Part shown: piece after piece, positions 1 through 7,584 of the stretch | Numbering within the stretch: the stretch's first letter is position 1 | How the letters are laid out: each line of letters begins with the position of its first letter | Source of the DNA: Candidatus Aminicenantota bacterium | GTDB lineage: Bacteria > Acidobacteriota > B3-B38 > Guanabaribacteriales > B3-B38 | Length of the DNA stretch: 24,957 nt | Assembly (NCBI GenBank): GCA_029880275.1 | Contig: JAOUOQ010000006.1 | Coordinates: 1 to 24,957 of the forward strand | Direction: 5' to 3' | Notes under the pieces: generated by a model | Database searches by the model: none | The model's input: only the letters and a program-made list of their open reading frames with translations | Told to the model about the DNA's origin: nothing | Position numbers and translations under genes: made by a program

Positions 1-389
1 ATCTTATACCGGTGAGCTATCTCCACCACCGGCTTCAGCAGGTCGTTAATAAAGGGAGCATGGTCGGTCTGGAAATAGACACCCGGGAGGCGCCTATTGC
101 CGGCAATGGGATGCGGGCGGTCGCCTCGGTTTTGAAACACCCTTAGCAAGATGGTGTTGATTCCATCGCTCTTTATCCCTCTTATATACTCCTCTATCTC
201 TGCCGGAGAGCTTCCTTCTACAAAAAATATCTGAGCCGCCACCATTCTGGCATTCTCTTGCGAAGGGTTTCCCTGGCATAAGGAGATATGGTTCAAACGA
301 TTATCGCTCACCCCGGCACAACGAGGTGAGGACGAGGATAATACGATAAGAAGCGCAGAAAGGACTATGATAAGAGCGAGCTTTTTCAT
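1..389 (-). CDS. Exported PgaB/GHL13-like glycoside hydrolase family protein (partial, C-terminus outside window)
   Basis: An open frame starts at ATG 389-387 and runs off the left edge, giving about 129 residues. The first 25 residues (MKKLALIIVLSALLIV...) form a Sec signal peptide with a Lys-rich start and a hydrophobic core; no convincing lipobox is seen. The mature part has a pattern of the TIM-barrel entry of PgaB C-terminal (GHL13-like) and GHL10-like domains: an alternating helix and strand around INTILLRVF, then GVYFQTDHAP and NDLLKPVVEIAHRYK, like the PgaB segment in which a displayed sugar-chain hydrolase or deacetylase barrel begins. Its start codon follows the stop codon of the lipM-like gene with no spacer (TAA then ATG), so the two are probably translationally coupled. 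It probably acts in the periplasm or on the cell surface. The family call rests on remembered motif similarity and only a third of the protein is visible. Confidence 0.6.
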   Translation of the reverse strand, partial: MKKLALIIVLSALLIVLSSSSPRCAGVSDNRLNHISLCQGNPSQENARMVAAQIFFVEGSSPAEIEEYIRGIKSDGINTILLRVFQNRGDRPHPIAGNRRLPGVYFQTDHAPFINDLLKPVVEIAHRYK

Positions 390-1253
390 TTATCTTAAAT
401 AGTTCCAGGCATCCTGCGAGTATTTTTCTTCGCAGAGCTTCTGTGCCACATCCCTCTCTCGGTCGGTCAATTCCCCCGGGAGCAGCTTTAATCTGAGGGT
501 CTTCTGAAAGGATGCCACTAACTTCTCTATCAGCTCATCAGGGGACACCCTTCGCCGGAGAATCTCCTTGATGGAAGTAACCCTTTCGGGGAGCTTCATA
601 CCCGGCTGTTGACCGGTTGCTAAAAGGAGAAGCCGAGGGTCAAAATCCAGCAGAATAGAACCATGCTGAAGGAATGAATTCCTCTGCCTCTTCTGGGCAC
701 TTCCTACCAGTTTCTTACCCTGATAGACCAGCTCGTGTCTTGAAGGGGAATAAAAGCATGGGGAACGGGTCATAGGAGAGCTTGCCGAGCGATGCCCTTC
801 TCCTTTGCCTGCCAGTTCGGCTGCAATCCCCAGGGAGGTATAAGCTCCCATTATAGCGCGGGATAGCAGAAGGTAGGTCTCGGAAATAGCACGGCAGAAG
901 GGTGGAATATCTGTGCAGGCGACCACGCTGTAGGTTACCTCTCTATGATGGAGCACGGCCCTCCCACCGGTGAGCCTCCTCACCACCTTGATTCCCGCAC
1001 CTCGGCAGTAATGGCGGTCTACTGCCTGAGAACTCCTCTGAGCATAGCCGAGCGAGAGGGTAGGAGTGCACCACTGATAGAAGCGGATGGTGGGAAAAAG
1101 CGCGGGTTCCTCTCCCCGCTGGCATGAGATGAGGAGTGATTCATCTATGGCCATGTTGAGGAAGCCGCCAGTAGGTTCGTTTACAAGCAGTCTTCCCACG
1201 CTGAAAAGGGCTTCAGCGGAGATAGCTAACTCAGGCTCCCTATTCTCCTCCAT
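390..1253 (-). CDS. lipM: Octanoyltransferase LipM-like (biotin/lipoate A/B protein ligase family)
   Basis: 287 residues of the lipoyl/biotin-ligase fold. LipM moves octanoate from acyl carrier protein to the lipoyl domain of GcvH in the cytoplasm, the first step of lipoate assembly. Visible motifs are NMAIDESLL near the N-terminus, the acyl-binding RRLTGGRAVLHH stretch, Cys166 in SPCFYSPSRHELV at the position of the LipM catalytic Cys, and GSAQKRQ with the conserved Lys followed by QHGSI. The Cys favours LipM (or LipL) over the ATP-dependent ligase LplA, and no separate C-terminal LplA domain is present. The chosen ATG overlaps a GGAGG and has no clear upstream Shine-Dalgarno sequence, so the exact start is less sure; the first 25 residues are not typical of the family. 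It lies 30 bases after the aminotransferase and abuts the next gene. Confidence 0.85.
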   Translation of the reverse strand: MEENREPELAISAEALFSVGRLLVNEPTGGFLNMAIDESLLISCQRGEEPALFPTIRFYQWCTPTLSLGYAQRSSQAVDRHYCRGAGIKVVRRLTGGRAVLHHREVTYSVVACTDIPPFCRAISETYLLLSRAIMGAYTSLGIAAELAGKGEGHRSASSPMTRSPCFYSPSRHELVYQGKKLVGSAQKRQRNSFLQHGSILLDFDPRLLLLATGQQPGMKLPERVTSIKEILRRRVSPDELIEKLVASFQKTLRLKLLPGELTDRERDVAQKLCEEKYSQDAWNYLR

Positions 1254-1283
1254 ATGCCAGCTGCCAAAAGAGGTGCTTTCTCC

Positions 1284-2474
1284 TTAAAAGTGTTTTTCCA
1301 TAAAGCCCTCAAGGAGGTCAAAAGCCTTATTCAATACTTCCTCAGGAGCCAAAAAGACCACTCGAATATGCTTGGTCCCCTGGCGCTCCCCAAAACCTCC
1401 TCCGTGCACTACTAATACCTTCGTCTCATACAAGAGCTCCTTGACAAACTCTTCGTCCGAGATGGGTATATCAAGGCGGGGAAAGGCATAAAACGCTCCC
1501 TCGGGCTTGACACAGCTTATATGCTTGATGGAATTGAGCCGCTGGAAGGTGATGTCCCTCCTTCTATGCAATCGCTCCATCATGGAGACCAAATGAGAGC
1601 GGTCCCCCTGCAAGGCAGGTCGGATTGCAAACTGCTCAGGATGGTTGGCGCAAAGCCTGGCTCGAAGTAGCTTTTGCAACGCCTGGTCATATTTTTTGAT
1701 AGTCTCCGTTTCCCCGGAGAGAATACCCCATGCCAATCGCCATCCCGGAGCCAGATAAACCTTCGACATCCCACCAAAGGTCATCACCGGCATATCCGGA
1801 TTCAGAGCGGCAATGGAGATGCTTTTTTTGTTATCATACACGATATCGTTATATATCTCATCGGAGAAGACCATCAGATTGTATCGGCGGGCAAGCTCAA
1901 TTATTTTACGAAGGGTTTCCTGGCTATAGACAGCGCCGGTGGGGTTATTAGGATTGATGATTACAATCCCTCTGGTCTTTTTATTGATTTTGCCCTCAAT
2001 ATCCTTGAGGTCTGGCTCCCATCCTTTGTCTTCATCGAGATAATAGGGGTTTTGTTCCGCTTCCAGCTTAGCCAAGACAGCGGGGTATAAGGGGTAACAT
2101 GGGTAAGGTATAAGGAGGTTCTCTCCGCGATTGAGCAACGCTGCTAACGCCAGCTCTATTCCTTCACTCACTCCCGCGCAAATAAATATAGTGCAGATAT
2201 TCTTGATGCCTCTCCCCTGTGCATCCGACTTAATGGCATCGACCGCCTCATTAATCCCCAGTGATGGTCCATACCCATTGAACCCTTTCTTCATAGCGGC
2301 GCATACGCTGTCGATAATATGAGGAGGAGTTTCAAAATCAAATTTGATGGGGTCTCCTACATTGAGGTGCAATACCTCAATGTTCTTTCTTTTCAGCTCT
2401 TGGGCGAGGAGGACGATGTCTCTTATGGCGTATTTAACCCCCTCGGTTCTAAGAGCAGGAGTAATCTCTTTCAT
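1284..2474 (-). CDS. PLP-dependent class I/II aminotransferase (AspC/AlaA type)
   Basis: 396 residues from the ATG at 2474, chosen because GGGAGAGAG lies four bases upstream; an in-frame TTG at 2492 adds six residues but has no ribosome site. Fold-type I landmarks appear in order: LHLNVGDP, GYGPSLGINEAVDAI, NPNNPTGAVYS for cofactor phosphate and substrate contacts, SDEIYNDIVY with the Asp/Tyr pair, and GGMSKVYLAPGWRLAWG with Lys238 as the PLP Schiff-base residue and the Arg that binds the substrate carboxylate. This fits the aspartate/alanine aminotransferase branch that includes archaeal-style and AlaA enzymes, moving amino groups between alanine or aspartate and 2-oxoglutarate. Substrate cannot be set from sequence. 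It is the second gene of the bactofilin-aminotransferase-lipM run, 36 bases after the bactofilin stop. Confidence 0.88.
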   Translation of the reverse strand: MKEITPALRTEGVKYAIRDIVLLAQELKRKNIEVLHLNVGDPIKFDFETPPHIIDSVCAAMKKGFNGYGPSLGINEAVDAIKSDAQGRGIKNICTIFICAGVSEGIELALAALLNRGENLLIPYPCYPLYPAVLAKLEAEQNPYYLDEDKGWEPDLKDIEGKINKKTRGIVIINPNNPTGAVYSQETLRKIIELARRYNLMVFSDEIYNDIVYDNKKSISIAALNPDMPVMTFGGMSKVYLAPGWRLAWGILSGETETIKKYDQALQKLLRARLCANHPEQFAIRPALQGDRSHLVSMMERLHRRRDITFQRLNSIKHISCVKPEGAFYAFPRLDIPISDEEFVKELLYETKVLVVHGGGFGERQGTKHIRVVFLAPEEVLNKAFDLLEGFMEKHF

Positions 2475-2510
2475 AATCTCTCTCCCATTCAAATAGCTAA
2501 AGGGCGTAGG

Positions 2511-3071
2511 CTATTCTTTTTTAGTTGGAGGAGAAGGGGGTTCCTCGGTTTTTGGTGGGATAATCTGTTTAACCTCTTCTTTTTTTTCTTCAGCAGGTTT
2601 TTCCTTCTTCTCAGCTGGAGCTGGATGCTCGCCTGTCGGACGCATATCTATGTTCCCTTTAAAATGACCCCCTTCGGATATAACGATATTCGGTGTGCTA
2701 ATGTCCCCTTCCAGATGCCCGGTGGATAAAATCTCTACCTTTTTGGTAGCATTTACATTGCCTATCAATTTGCCTGCTACCGTGACCGACTCTGCGGATA
2801 CCTCTGCTTTAACCACCCCTCCTCGGCTTATTATAAGGTGCTTATTTAATTTTATTTTCCCATCTACTTTGCCTTCAACCGATACATCTCCATTCCCACC
2901 CAGCTCACCTTTTATATAGACCTTTTGCCCTATCACTGCATCTGTCTGCCTTCCGCCAGGGGGTTGCTCTACTCCCCTCTTTAGAGAAAAGTTAAAGGAG
3001 GACTTATCTTCGTCTGGAGTAGATGAACCAAACTTATCACTTCCCTTTTTCGAAAAAATGCCAGTCATCAT
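2511..3071 (-). CDS. Bactofilin (polymer-forming cytoskeletal protein)
   Basis: About 186 residues. The central part (roughly 45-150) is a right-handed beta-helix typical of bactofilins: short repeats of about 17 residues rich in Gly and Val/Ile, such as GQKVYIKGELGGNGDVSVEG and VSAESVTVAGKLIGNVNA, preceded by a flexible N-terminus. The C-terminal 40 residues are a Lys/Glu/Pro-rich disordered tail. Bactofilins polymerise without nucleotides at the inner membrane and often scaffold local cell-wall synthesis, polysaccharide export or polar structures. Start: AAGGTG precedes TTG-ATG-ATG; the first ATG (3071) is taken, and 3068 is equally possible. It is the first protein gene downstream of tRNA-Gly on the same strand. 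The T-rich stretch between them contains no obvious strong promoter, so it may share the tRNA promoter. Confidence 0.9.
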   Translation of the reverse strand: MMTGIFSKKGSDKFGSSTPDEDKSSFNFSLKRGVEQPPGGRQTDAVIGQKVYIKGELGGNGDVSVEGKVDGKIKLNKHLIISRGGVVKAEVSAESVTVAGKLIGNVNATKKVEILSTGHLEGDISTPNIVISEGGHFKGNIDMRPTGEHPAPAEKKEKPAEEKKEEVKQIIPPKTEEPPSPPTKKE

Positions 3072-3120
3072 CAATCACCTTACTGTTTAGATAATTTTAA
3101 ATTTAAAAAACAATAAAAAT

Positions 3121-3195
3121 TGGAGCGGGTAACGGGATTTGAACCCGCGACTTCAAGCTTGGGAAGCTTGCACTCTACCACTGAGTTATACCCGC
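3121..3195 (-). tRNA. tRNA-Gly (anticodon CCC)
   Basis: A complete 75-base cloverleaf folds from the minus strand. The acceptor stem is GCGGGTA with TACCCGC, the D arm ACTC...GAGT, and the anticodon arm CAAGC-TTCCCAA-GCTTG. The 7-base loop puts CCC at positions 34-36 after U33, reading GGG codons. The T arm is GCGGG-TTCAAAT-CCCGT. The discriminator is T (U) and the 3' CCA is encoded (3123-3121). The variable region is the short class I type. A T-rich run follows directly (AATTTTTATTGTTTTTT), which could end transcription or be read through into bactofilin. Confidence 0.95.
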
Positions 3196-3208
3196 TCATT
3201 CCACATAA

Positions 3209-3236
3209 ATATTAGCATAAAAATCAGGCTTGTCAA
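3209..3236 (-). promoter_or_regulatory. sigma70-type promoter for tRNA-Gly
   Basis: On the minus strand, TTGACA (3236-3231) and TAATAT (3214-3209) are separated by 16 bases. The predicted start lies only a few bases before the mature tRNA 5' end at 3195, as expected for a tRNA promoter. Confidence 0.75.
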
Positions 3237-3324
3237 CCCCCACTTAGGGGAGCTAACAAGGTAGACACAACGCTCTTGAAGCTAACCAAACAAAGTTGTC
3301 AGTTTCTCTCTTACTGCCGAGCAA

Positions 3325-3353
3325 TTGACATCAAAATGCCATTATGTTACTAT
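3325..3353 (+). promoter_or_regulatory. sigma70-type promoter for the ThiF/MoeB-MoaD pair
   Basis: TTGACA (3325-3330), a 17-base spacer and TACTAT (3348-3353) give a near-consensus promoter. Transcription would begin near 3360, leaving a leader of about 30 bases before the start codon at 3389. It is divergent from the tRNA-Gly promoter. Confidence 0.7.
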
Positions 3354-3388
3354 TTTTATGAATTTACAACAGATATGCTGTTTGAGGT

Positions 3389-4261
3389 ATGGAAAAAGCC
3401 ATTTTAAACAAGCTCAAAGAAAGAAGCACAACCGTATCCGGACCGGACGGGAACCCGCTGGCGGTTCTATCTCTCTCTGAGAGGGACAGCCTCTGCCGCT
3501 ATTTCCGTCTATCCCCCAGAGAAGTGGAGCTGCATTCCCTCGAGGCAGGCATTGTGCCGCTTCGCTATCTTAAAAATATCGGAACTCTTAGTGTTGAAGG
3601 GCAGCGAAGGCTTCTATCCTCTAAAGTAGCTGTGGTAGGATTGGGTGGACTGGGTGGGCTTTTAGTGGAATTGCTGGCCAGAGTGGGAGTGGGAGGAATG
3701 CTGATTATCGATGGTGACCGCTTTGCAGAGGATAATTTAAACCGACAGATTCTTCTCCATGAGAAAGGTATCAGCCTTGTAAAAGCTCGCCTGGCGGAGA
3801 AGAGGGTGCGAGATATTAATTCAGCCATTGAGGTCGAGCGGTGGGAAGGCTTTGTGACCGAGAAGAATGCTCTGCACCTGTTCAGCTCCGTTAATCTGGT
3901 CTGCGATGCGCTTGATAATATCAGCTCCCGCTTGCTCCTACAGTCTACCTGTGAGCAACTGAATATCCCTCTTGTTCATGGAGCGGTAGCTGGCTTTAGC
4001 GGGCAGGTTACCTCTATCTTTCCCGGCGATGCCTCCCTTTCAATAATTTATGGGGAGAAGGGGATTGCTGTAGAACGAGGAACCGAGGTAGAAGAGGGTA
4101 TTTTGTCGGGAGCTGTGGGGATGGTTGCCTCACTGCAGGCTCAGGAAGTAATAAAGATATTAACGGGCAAAGGGGCGGCTCTACAAAGAAAATTGCTGGT
4201 TATTGACACCGAGCGAGGAGAGATGAGGTACATTCAACTGCAGCAGGAGGAAAAGACATGA
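3389..4261 (+). CDS. ThiF/MoeB/HesA-family E1-like adenylyltransferase
   Basis: 290 residues. Enzymes of this family adenylate the C-terminal Gly of a small ubiquitin-like sulfur carrier so it can be loaded with sulfur for molybdopterin or thiazole synthesis. Residues 1-65 are an extra N-terminal piece. From about 75 the Rossmann core shows GLGGLGG (84-90) for the nucleotide, then IIDGDRFAEDNLNRQ with the Asp and Arg that contact ATP, and CDALDNISSR typical of MoeB. Only three Cys are present and no CxxC pair, so the structural zinc site of classical MoeB/ThiF is absent. The stop overlaps the start of the MoaD-like gene by four bases (ATGA), strong support for partnership, and the AOR operon is next. 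GAGGT lies directly against the ATG, so the ribosome site is poorly spaced. A dedicated role in tungstopterin or molybdopterin supply for AOR is inferred from context. Confidence 0.87.
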   Translation: MEKAILNKLKERSTTVSGPDGNPLAVLSLSERDSLCRYFRLSPREVELHSLEAGIVPLRYLKNIGTLSVEGQRRLLSSKVAVVGLGGLGGLLVELLARVGVGGMLIIDGDRFAEDNLNRQILLHEKGISLVKARLAEKRVRDINSAIEVERWEGFVTEKNALHLFSSVNLVCDALDNISSRLLLQSTCEQLNIPLVHGAVAGFSGQVTSIFPGDASLSIIYGEKGIAVERGTEVEEGILSGAVGMVASLQAQEVIKILTGKGAALQRKLLVIDTERGEMRYIQLQQEEKT

Positions 4262-4488
4262 AGGTCATGGTCAAAGGCTTCGGGGCAGTTCGCAAATATG
4301 TTGAGGAGAAAGGTAATAATGTCTTTGAAGTTGATGATTTATTCTCGGTTAGAGATATAATCAAGCACCTGAAAATTAACCCCGACCTTGTTGCTCTGGT
4401 AACGGTCAATGGAGACCGGGTAAGCAAGGATTTTCATCCCAAGGATGGGGATGAGATATTTCTTCTAAATATGGTTTCCGGGGGTTAA
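4258..4488 (+). CDS. MoaD/ThiS-family sulfur-carrier protein
   Basis: 76 residues of beta-grasp type with the hallmark C-terminal Gly-Gly (75-76), the residue adenylated and thiocarboxylated by an E1-like enzyme. Supporting features are the length, strand pattern MKVMVKGFGAVRKYVEE at the start, ALVTVNGDRV in the middle and DGDEIFLLNMVSGG at the end. Its ATG lies inside the stop of the ThiF/MoeB-like gene, so the two are translated together. MoaD and ThiS cannot be told apart reliably by sequence; the convergent AOR gene 17 bases away favours pterin-cofactor synthesis over thiamine. No transcription terminator is seen between the two stop codons. Confidence 0.87.
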   Translation: MKVMVKGFGAVRKYVEEKGNNVFEVDDLFSVRDIIKHLKINPDLVALVTVNGDRVSKDFHPKDGDEIFLLNMVSGG

Positions 4489-4505
4489 TCCCGCTATACT
4501 ATCTG

Positions 4506-6356
4506 TTAAAGCCTTCCTCTCTTTTTCAAATCCGCAACTACCCATTCCAGGCCAAGCTCTTTCAACTTATCCTCTGTGGGTATCCCATTGGAGTTCCAGC
4601 CCCGCAAGCGATAATAGTCGTCCAGCAATTGCTCCACATCCTCAGGGGACATCTTGGCACCCTTGGTGGGTCCGTCGGTGACGGGGTCCTCAAGGAAGCG
4701 AGCAGGGGGCTTATCCCAGGAGCGTCCAAAATCTGGCACCTCTCTTACCCAGAAGCAGCGGGTCAGATTCCACACCCTTTCAGCTGTCTTCAGCATATCC
4801 TCCCAGCTTAAGTCAAATCCTGTAATGGCATTGAATAGCGGGGGATAAGTCTCCAGGGAAAGACCAACCTCAACCCACTGCAATCGACAGGCGCCCATAA
4901 TATCAAATAGAGGTCGGATATGCTGGAGTAGGATTACCCTCTCTGCTTTCCCTTCTATCTTGTCCCTTCCTGCTTCAATATCATAGGTTATCGCCCAGGC
5001 TCTATTATGATGGGCGCCGATGTCGGCGGTCATATAAGCCAAAGCCATGGCAGGGGCGCGATGGAATTCGTATCCACTTATCTCTAACCCTTTCACATGG
5101 CAGGCAAACTTCTCACTCCCCTGTCCCAGCTTCTCAGAGGCATACTTTACCCCATGGGAGAGAAGCTCTCCAATTTTCTCCTGCTTACCCATTAACTCAA
5201 TGAGGTGGAAGACCGATTCGGAGTCGCCAAATTTAAGACTTACCCCACCTGTATCCTTCTCGGTTATTATTCCTTTGTTAAAGCATTCTATAGCGAAAGC
5301 AGCGATGTTTCCTGCCGAGATAGTATCCAAACCCATCTCATCGCAGAGGTAATTGGCGTAGGCGATATCCCGGATGTCGTCCAGTCCGTTGTCGCTGCCG
5401 ATCATAGCGATGGTTTCATATTCTGGTCCTTCAACATAAAACTCTCTGCCCTTGGTCTTCACATGGGAATACTTGCCGCAGGCTGTGGGACAGGCGAAAC
5501 AGCACTTGTCGGTGATGACTATTTCCTTTCTCATGGTGGGTCCGGATACCTTCTCCCAACTCTTCAGAAAGCCACTGGAGAAGTTTCTGGTAGGGAAGCC
5601 ACCTATCTCATTGACCCATTCCACCACTCCCGGGGTGCCATAATCGACCCAGACCTTCCGCGCCGGGCTCTCCCTCAGGAATTTAAACATTTTATTGTAA
5701 GCTCTACGATAGGATTTTAAGTCAGCCACAGGAACTGACTTGGTCCCATGCACGACGATGGCCTTCAGATTCTTGGAGCCCATCACCGCTCCTACCCCGG
5801 TTCTGCCCGCTTGCCTCCCCCAATCGTGATGAATACAGGCGATAGGAATCAACCTCTCTCCCGCTGGTCCAATGGTAGCAATCTGAAAATCTTCGCCCAG
5901 CTCGTCTTTTAAGTCTTTCTCGCAGGTAATCGCTCCCTTACCCCAGTGAGGTTCAGCGCTTCGGAGTTCCACCTTGTCGTCGTCGATGAAGAGGTAGGTA
6001 GGCTTAGGAGCCTTCCCCTCGAAAATAATGAGATCGTAGCCAGCATATTTCATCTCCGCCCCTATCATACCCCCTACATTGCTATCGCCGTAGGAGCCGG
6101 TAGCCGGAGATTTGCTGGCAAAGGTTGCTTTCCCTCCACCGGGGACAAACATACCGGTCAGCGGACCGCTGATGAGGAGTAGCTTATTTTCATCTCCTAA
6201 TGGGTCAATTCCAGCAGGCACCTCCTTATAAAGGACATAGGAAGCAAAACCTCTGCCCCCGAAATAGTTTTTAGCCATCTGGGTATCCAGAGGTTCTTTT
6301 TTTATCTTGCCTGTGGAAAGATTAACTCTCAATACCGAGCCACCATAACCATTCAT
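4506..6356 (-). CDS. Tungsten/molybdenum aldehyde:ferredoxin oxidoreductase (AOR family)
   Basis: 616 residues, full length for the AOR family (about 600). These cytoplasmic enzymes interconvert aldehydes and carboxylic acids with ferredoxin, using a bis-pterin tungsten (or molybdenum) centre and one [4Fe-4S] cluster. The N-terminal domain shows GGSVLRVNLSTGKI, NYFGGRGFASYVLY, GPLTGMFVPGGGKATFASKS and DSNVGGMIGAEMKYAGYD, all characteristic. The cluster ligands are C286, C289 and C293 in CFACPTAC plus C490 in GACRLQW. EGPEYETIAMIGSDNG is the usual pterin-side motif. The exact substrate is not visible. AAAGGAGAG six bases before the ATG supports the start. A polyferredoxin gene lies 26 bases upstream on the same strand, the likely electron partner, and a ThiF/MoaD pair converges on this gene's 3' end. 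Confidence 0.95.
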   Translation of the reverse strand: MNGYGGSVLRVNLSTGKIKKEPLDTQMAKNYFGGRGFASYVLYKEVPAGIDPLGDENKLLLISGPLTGMFVPGGGKATFASKSPATGSYGDSNVGGMIGAEMKYAGYDLIIFEGKAPKPTYLFIDDDKVELRSAEPHWGKGAITCEKDLKDELGEDFQIATIGPAGERLIPIACIHHDWGRQAGRTGVGAVMGSKNLKAIVVHGTKSVPVADLKSYRRAYNKMFKFLRESPARKVWVDYGTPGVVEWVNEIGGFPTRNFSSGFLKSWEKVSGPTMRKEIVITDKCCFACPTACGKYSHVKTKGREFYVEGPEYETIAMIGSDNGLDDIRDIAYANYLCDEMGLDTISAGNIAAFAIECFNKGIITEKDTGGVSLKFGDSESVFHLIELMGKQEKIGELLSHGVKYASEKLGQGSEKFACHVKGLEISGYEFHRAPAMALAYMTADIGAHHNRAWAITYDIEAGRDKIEGKAERVILLQHIRPLFDIMGACRLQWVEVGLSLETYPPLFNAITGFDLSWEDMLKTAERVWNLTRCFWVREVPDFGRSWDKPPARFLEDPVTDGPTKGAKMSPEDVEQLLDDYYRLRGWNSNGIPTEDKLKELGLEWVVADLKKRGRL

Positions 6357-6382
6357 ACTCGGCTCTCCTTTAAGCTAAATAT

Positions 6383-6769
6383 TCATTCAAAAATAGCGCC
6401 CGTGGGGCAATAGTGAACACAAAGCCCACAATAATCGCATTTGAAAATGACATTCATACTCGGGTGTGTGAAAATAACCCCGTAAGGGCAGGCGTCAACA
6501 CAGAGAAGACAGTAGTCGCACTTCTCTTCGTCAACTTTGTATACACCATTGTCTTTATAGATTGCTTCAGTGGGGCATGCGGCAGCGCAGTCACCGCATT
6601 GATTGCAGACATCTATGTGGAAGTGCCCTGGGCTGGGGAACTTGCCCGCTATCCTCAAGGCGCCCTTTTTGGGATTTGTCTCCCTGAAATGGCACATGGC
6701 GCATGCCAACTGGCAGATGTGACAACCGGTGCACAAAGCATCATTAGTCTGAAGGGTTTTAATAGTCAT
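6383..6769 (-). CDS. 4Fe-4S polyferredoxin, probable AOR electron-transfer partner
   Basis: 128 residues with four Cys-rich motifs. CTGCHICQLAC (C13, C16, C19, C23) comes first, then CNQCGDCAAACP, CDYCLLCVDACP and CDYCGLCVHYCP. This matches the HycB/CooF-like ferredoxin family that carries up to four [4Fe-4S] clusters and no flavin or catalytic site. It has no signal peptide, so it should be cytoplasmic. GAAGGAGG lies nine bases before the ATG. It is immediately upstream of AOR on the same strand, which supports passing electrons from aldehyde oxidation to the low-potential ferredoxin pool or to a membrane complex encoded elsewhere. A convincing promoter directly upstream was not found. Confidence 0.92.
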   Translation of the reverse strand: MTIKTLQTNDALCTGCHICQLACAMCHFRETNPKKGALRIAGKFPSPGHFHIDVCNQCGDCAAACPTEAIYKDNGVYKVDEEKCDYCLLCVDACPYGVIFTHPSMNVIFKCDYCGLCVHYCPTGAIFE

Positions 6770-6852
6770 AGCATAAAGCCTCCTTCATTGCTTCCCTCTT
6801 AAATAAGAGCTTGTGTAAAGTCGCTGATTATTTTCAGGGGAACGATAAAGAG

Positions 6853-6874
6853 ACCCTCACCTAAATTGAGGGGT
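6853..6874 (-). terminator. Possible weak terminator hairpin after the membrane-protein gene
   Basis: Just past the stop codon (6877-6879, read leftwards), CCCTCA and TGAGGG form a 6-base-pair stem around a 7-base loop, and a flanking A-T pair can add to it with one bulge. The following CTCTTTAT tract is only modestly T-rich, so termination would be partial. Confidence 0.4.
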
Positions 6875-6876
6875 TC

Positions 6877-7509
6877 TTACAAAAAGACCATCAGTAACCA
6901 GCAGATAAGGATAACTGAAACAGCGCTGGTGTAAAACAGGGGGGCTCTTGAACTCTGCAGATAATAGAATTTTTCGCGCACCTTCCTGCCTAATCTTTCG
7001 CCCAGGCTAACGGCTAAAAAACCTCCCAGGGCGGCGAAAGAGCCTTCAATACCCGCATGGTTCAAAACTCCAGACAGACCGCGAGATGGCCAGAAAGAGT
7101 AAGGAACGATGTAAGTTACCACAATGACAAACACAAGATAGCTAAGGTAGGCTGAAAGACTTCCTATAACACCCCTCTTTATGCTGTTCTCCCTCAATCT
7201 TTTGTCCAGATAACTATATACCACATCAAAAGTAGCTCCCTGCAAAATCACAGCGAATAGCTGACAGGGGAAGAAGGCCAGACCGAGAAACTTATAAAGC
7301 CCGGCTATTCCCCCTATTATGGCTGAAGAGCCCCTCTTATTGTAAATCATCCGTGCCACAGCCAGCGTTAAGAATCCCACTGCGGTGAGCACGGGTGATA
7401 TGGGACTGAAGTTTACCATTTTCAATGAGTCGTGAAGGAGTACCTCTAACCCACCCCAGATGGAACCAAACAGAAGGATAATAAGCCAAAATTTTTTATC
7501 CTTAAGCAC
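6877..7509 (-). CDS. Polytopic membrane protein, possibly an ECF-transporter-type S component
   Basis: About 210 residues with roughly six hydrophobic segments: near FWLIILLFGSIWGGLEVLL, VLTAVGFLTLAVARMIY, AIIGGIAGLYKFLGLAFF, LFAVILQGATFDVVYSYL, LSAYLSYLVFVIVVTYIVPY and SAVSVILICWLLMVFL. Size, small-residue-rich helices and the GIAGLYKFLG region resemble vitamin-specific S components of ECF importers, but no diagnostic motif was recognised, so this is inference. The GTG at 7509 is preferred because AGGAGGAGGT lies five bases upstream. An ATG at 7554 is in frame but sits inside the -10 element of the promoter at 7553-7580 and lacks a ribosome site. It is directly downstream of a TonB receptor gene, which suggests the two act in uptake of the same compound. 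Energising ATPase and T subunits are not in the window. Confidence 0.8.
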   Translation of the reverse strand: MLKDKKFWLIILLFGSIWGGLEVLLHDSLKMVNFSPISPVLTAVGFLTLAVARMIYNKRGSSAIIGGIAGLYKFLGLAFFPCQLFAVILQGATFDVVYSYLDKRLRENSIKRGVIGSLSAYLSYLVFVIVVTYIVPYSFWPSRGLSGVLNHAGIEGSFAALGGFLAVSLGERLGRKVREKFYYLQSSRAPLFYTSAVSVILICWLLMVFL

Positions 7510-7552
7510 AGTCGACCTCCTCCTCTGAAATTTGTTTAGAACCTGTTTTATC

Positions 7553-7580
7553 ATTTTAGCCTACTTTTTACCGAAGTCAA
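7553..7580 (-). promoter_or_regulatory. sigma70-type promoter for the membrane-protein gene
   Basis: On the minus strand, TTGACT (7580-7575), a 16-base spacer and TAAAAT (7558-7553) lie just past the stop codon of the TonB receptor. Expected transcription start is near 7546, giving a leader of about 36 bases to the GTG start with its strong ribosome site. Confidence 0.6.
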
Positions 7581-7584
7581 GACT

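Noticed and set aside
94..279. Minus-strand open frame of 61 codons near the left edge
   Set aside because: It overlaps the exported-protein frame that starts at 389 with a signal peptide; its Arg/Lys-rich product has no family character.
1674..2090. Plus-strand frame of 138 codons opposite the aminotransferase
   Set aside because: Antisense to a gene with intact PLP-enzyme motifs; no ribosome site and no recognisable domain.
4489..4505. Bidirectional terminator between the convergent moaD-like and AOR genes
   Set aside because: No hairpin with a flanking T run is visible in the 17 bases or just around them.
5205..5720. Plus-strand frame of 171 codons opposite AOR
   Set aside because: Antisense shadow of a well-conserved coding region with all AOR motifs intact on the other strand.
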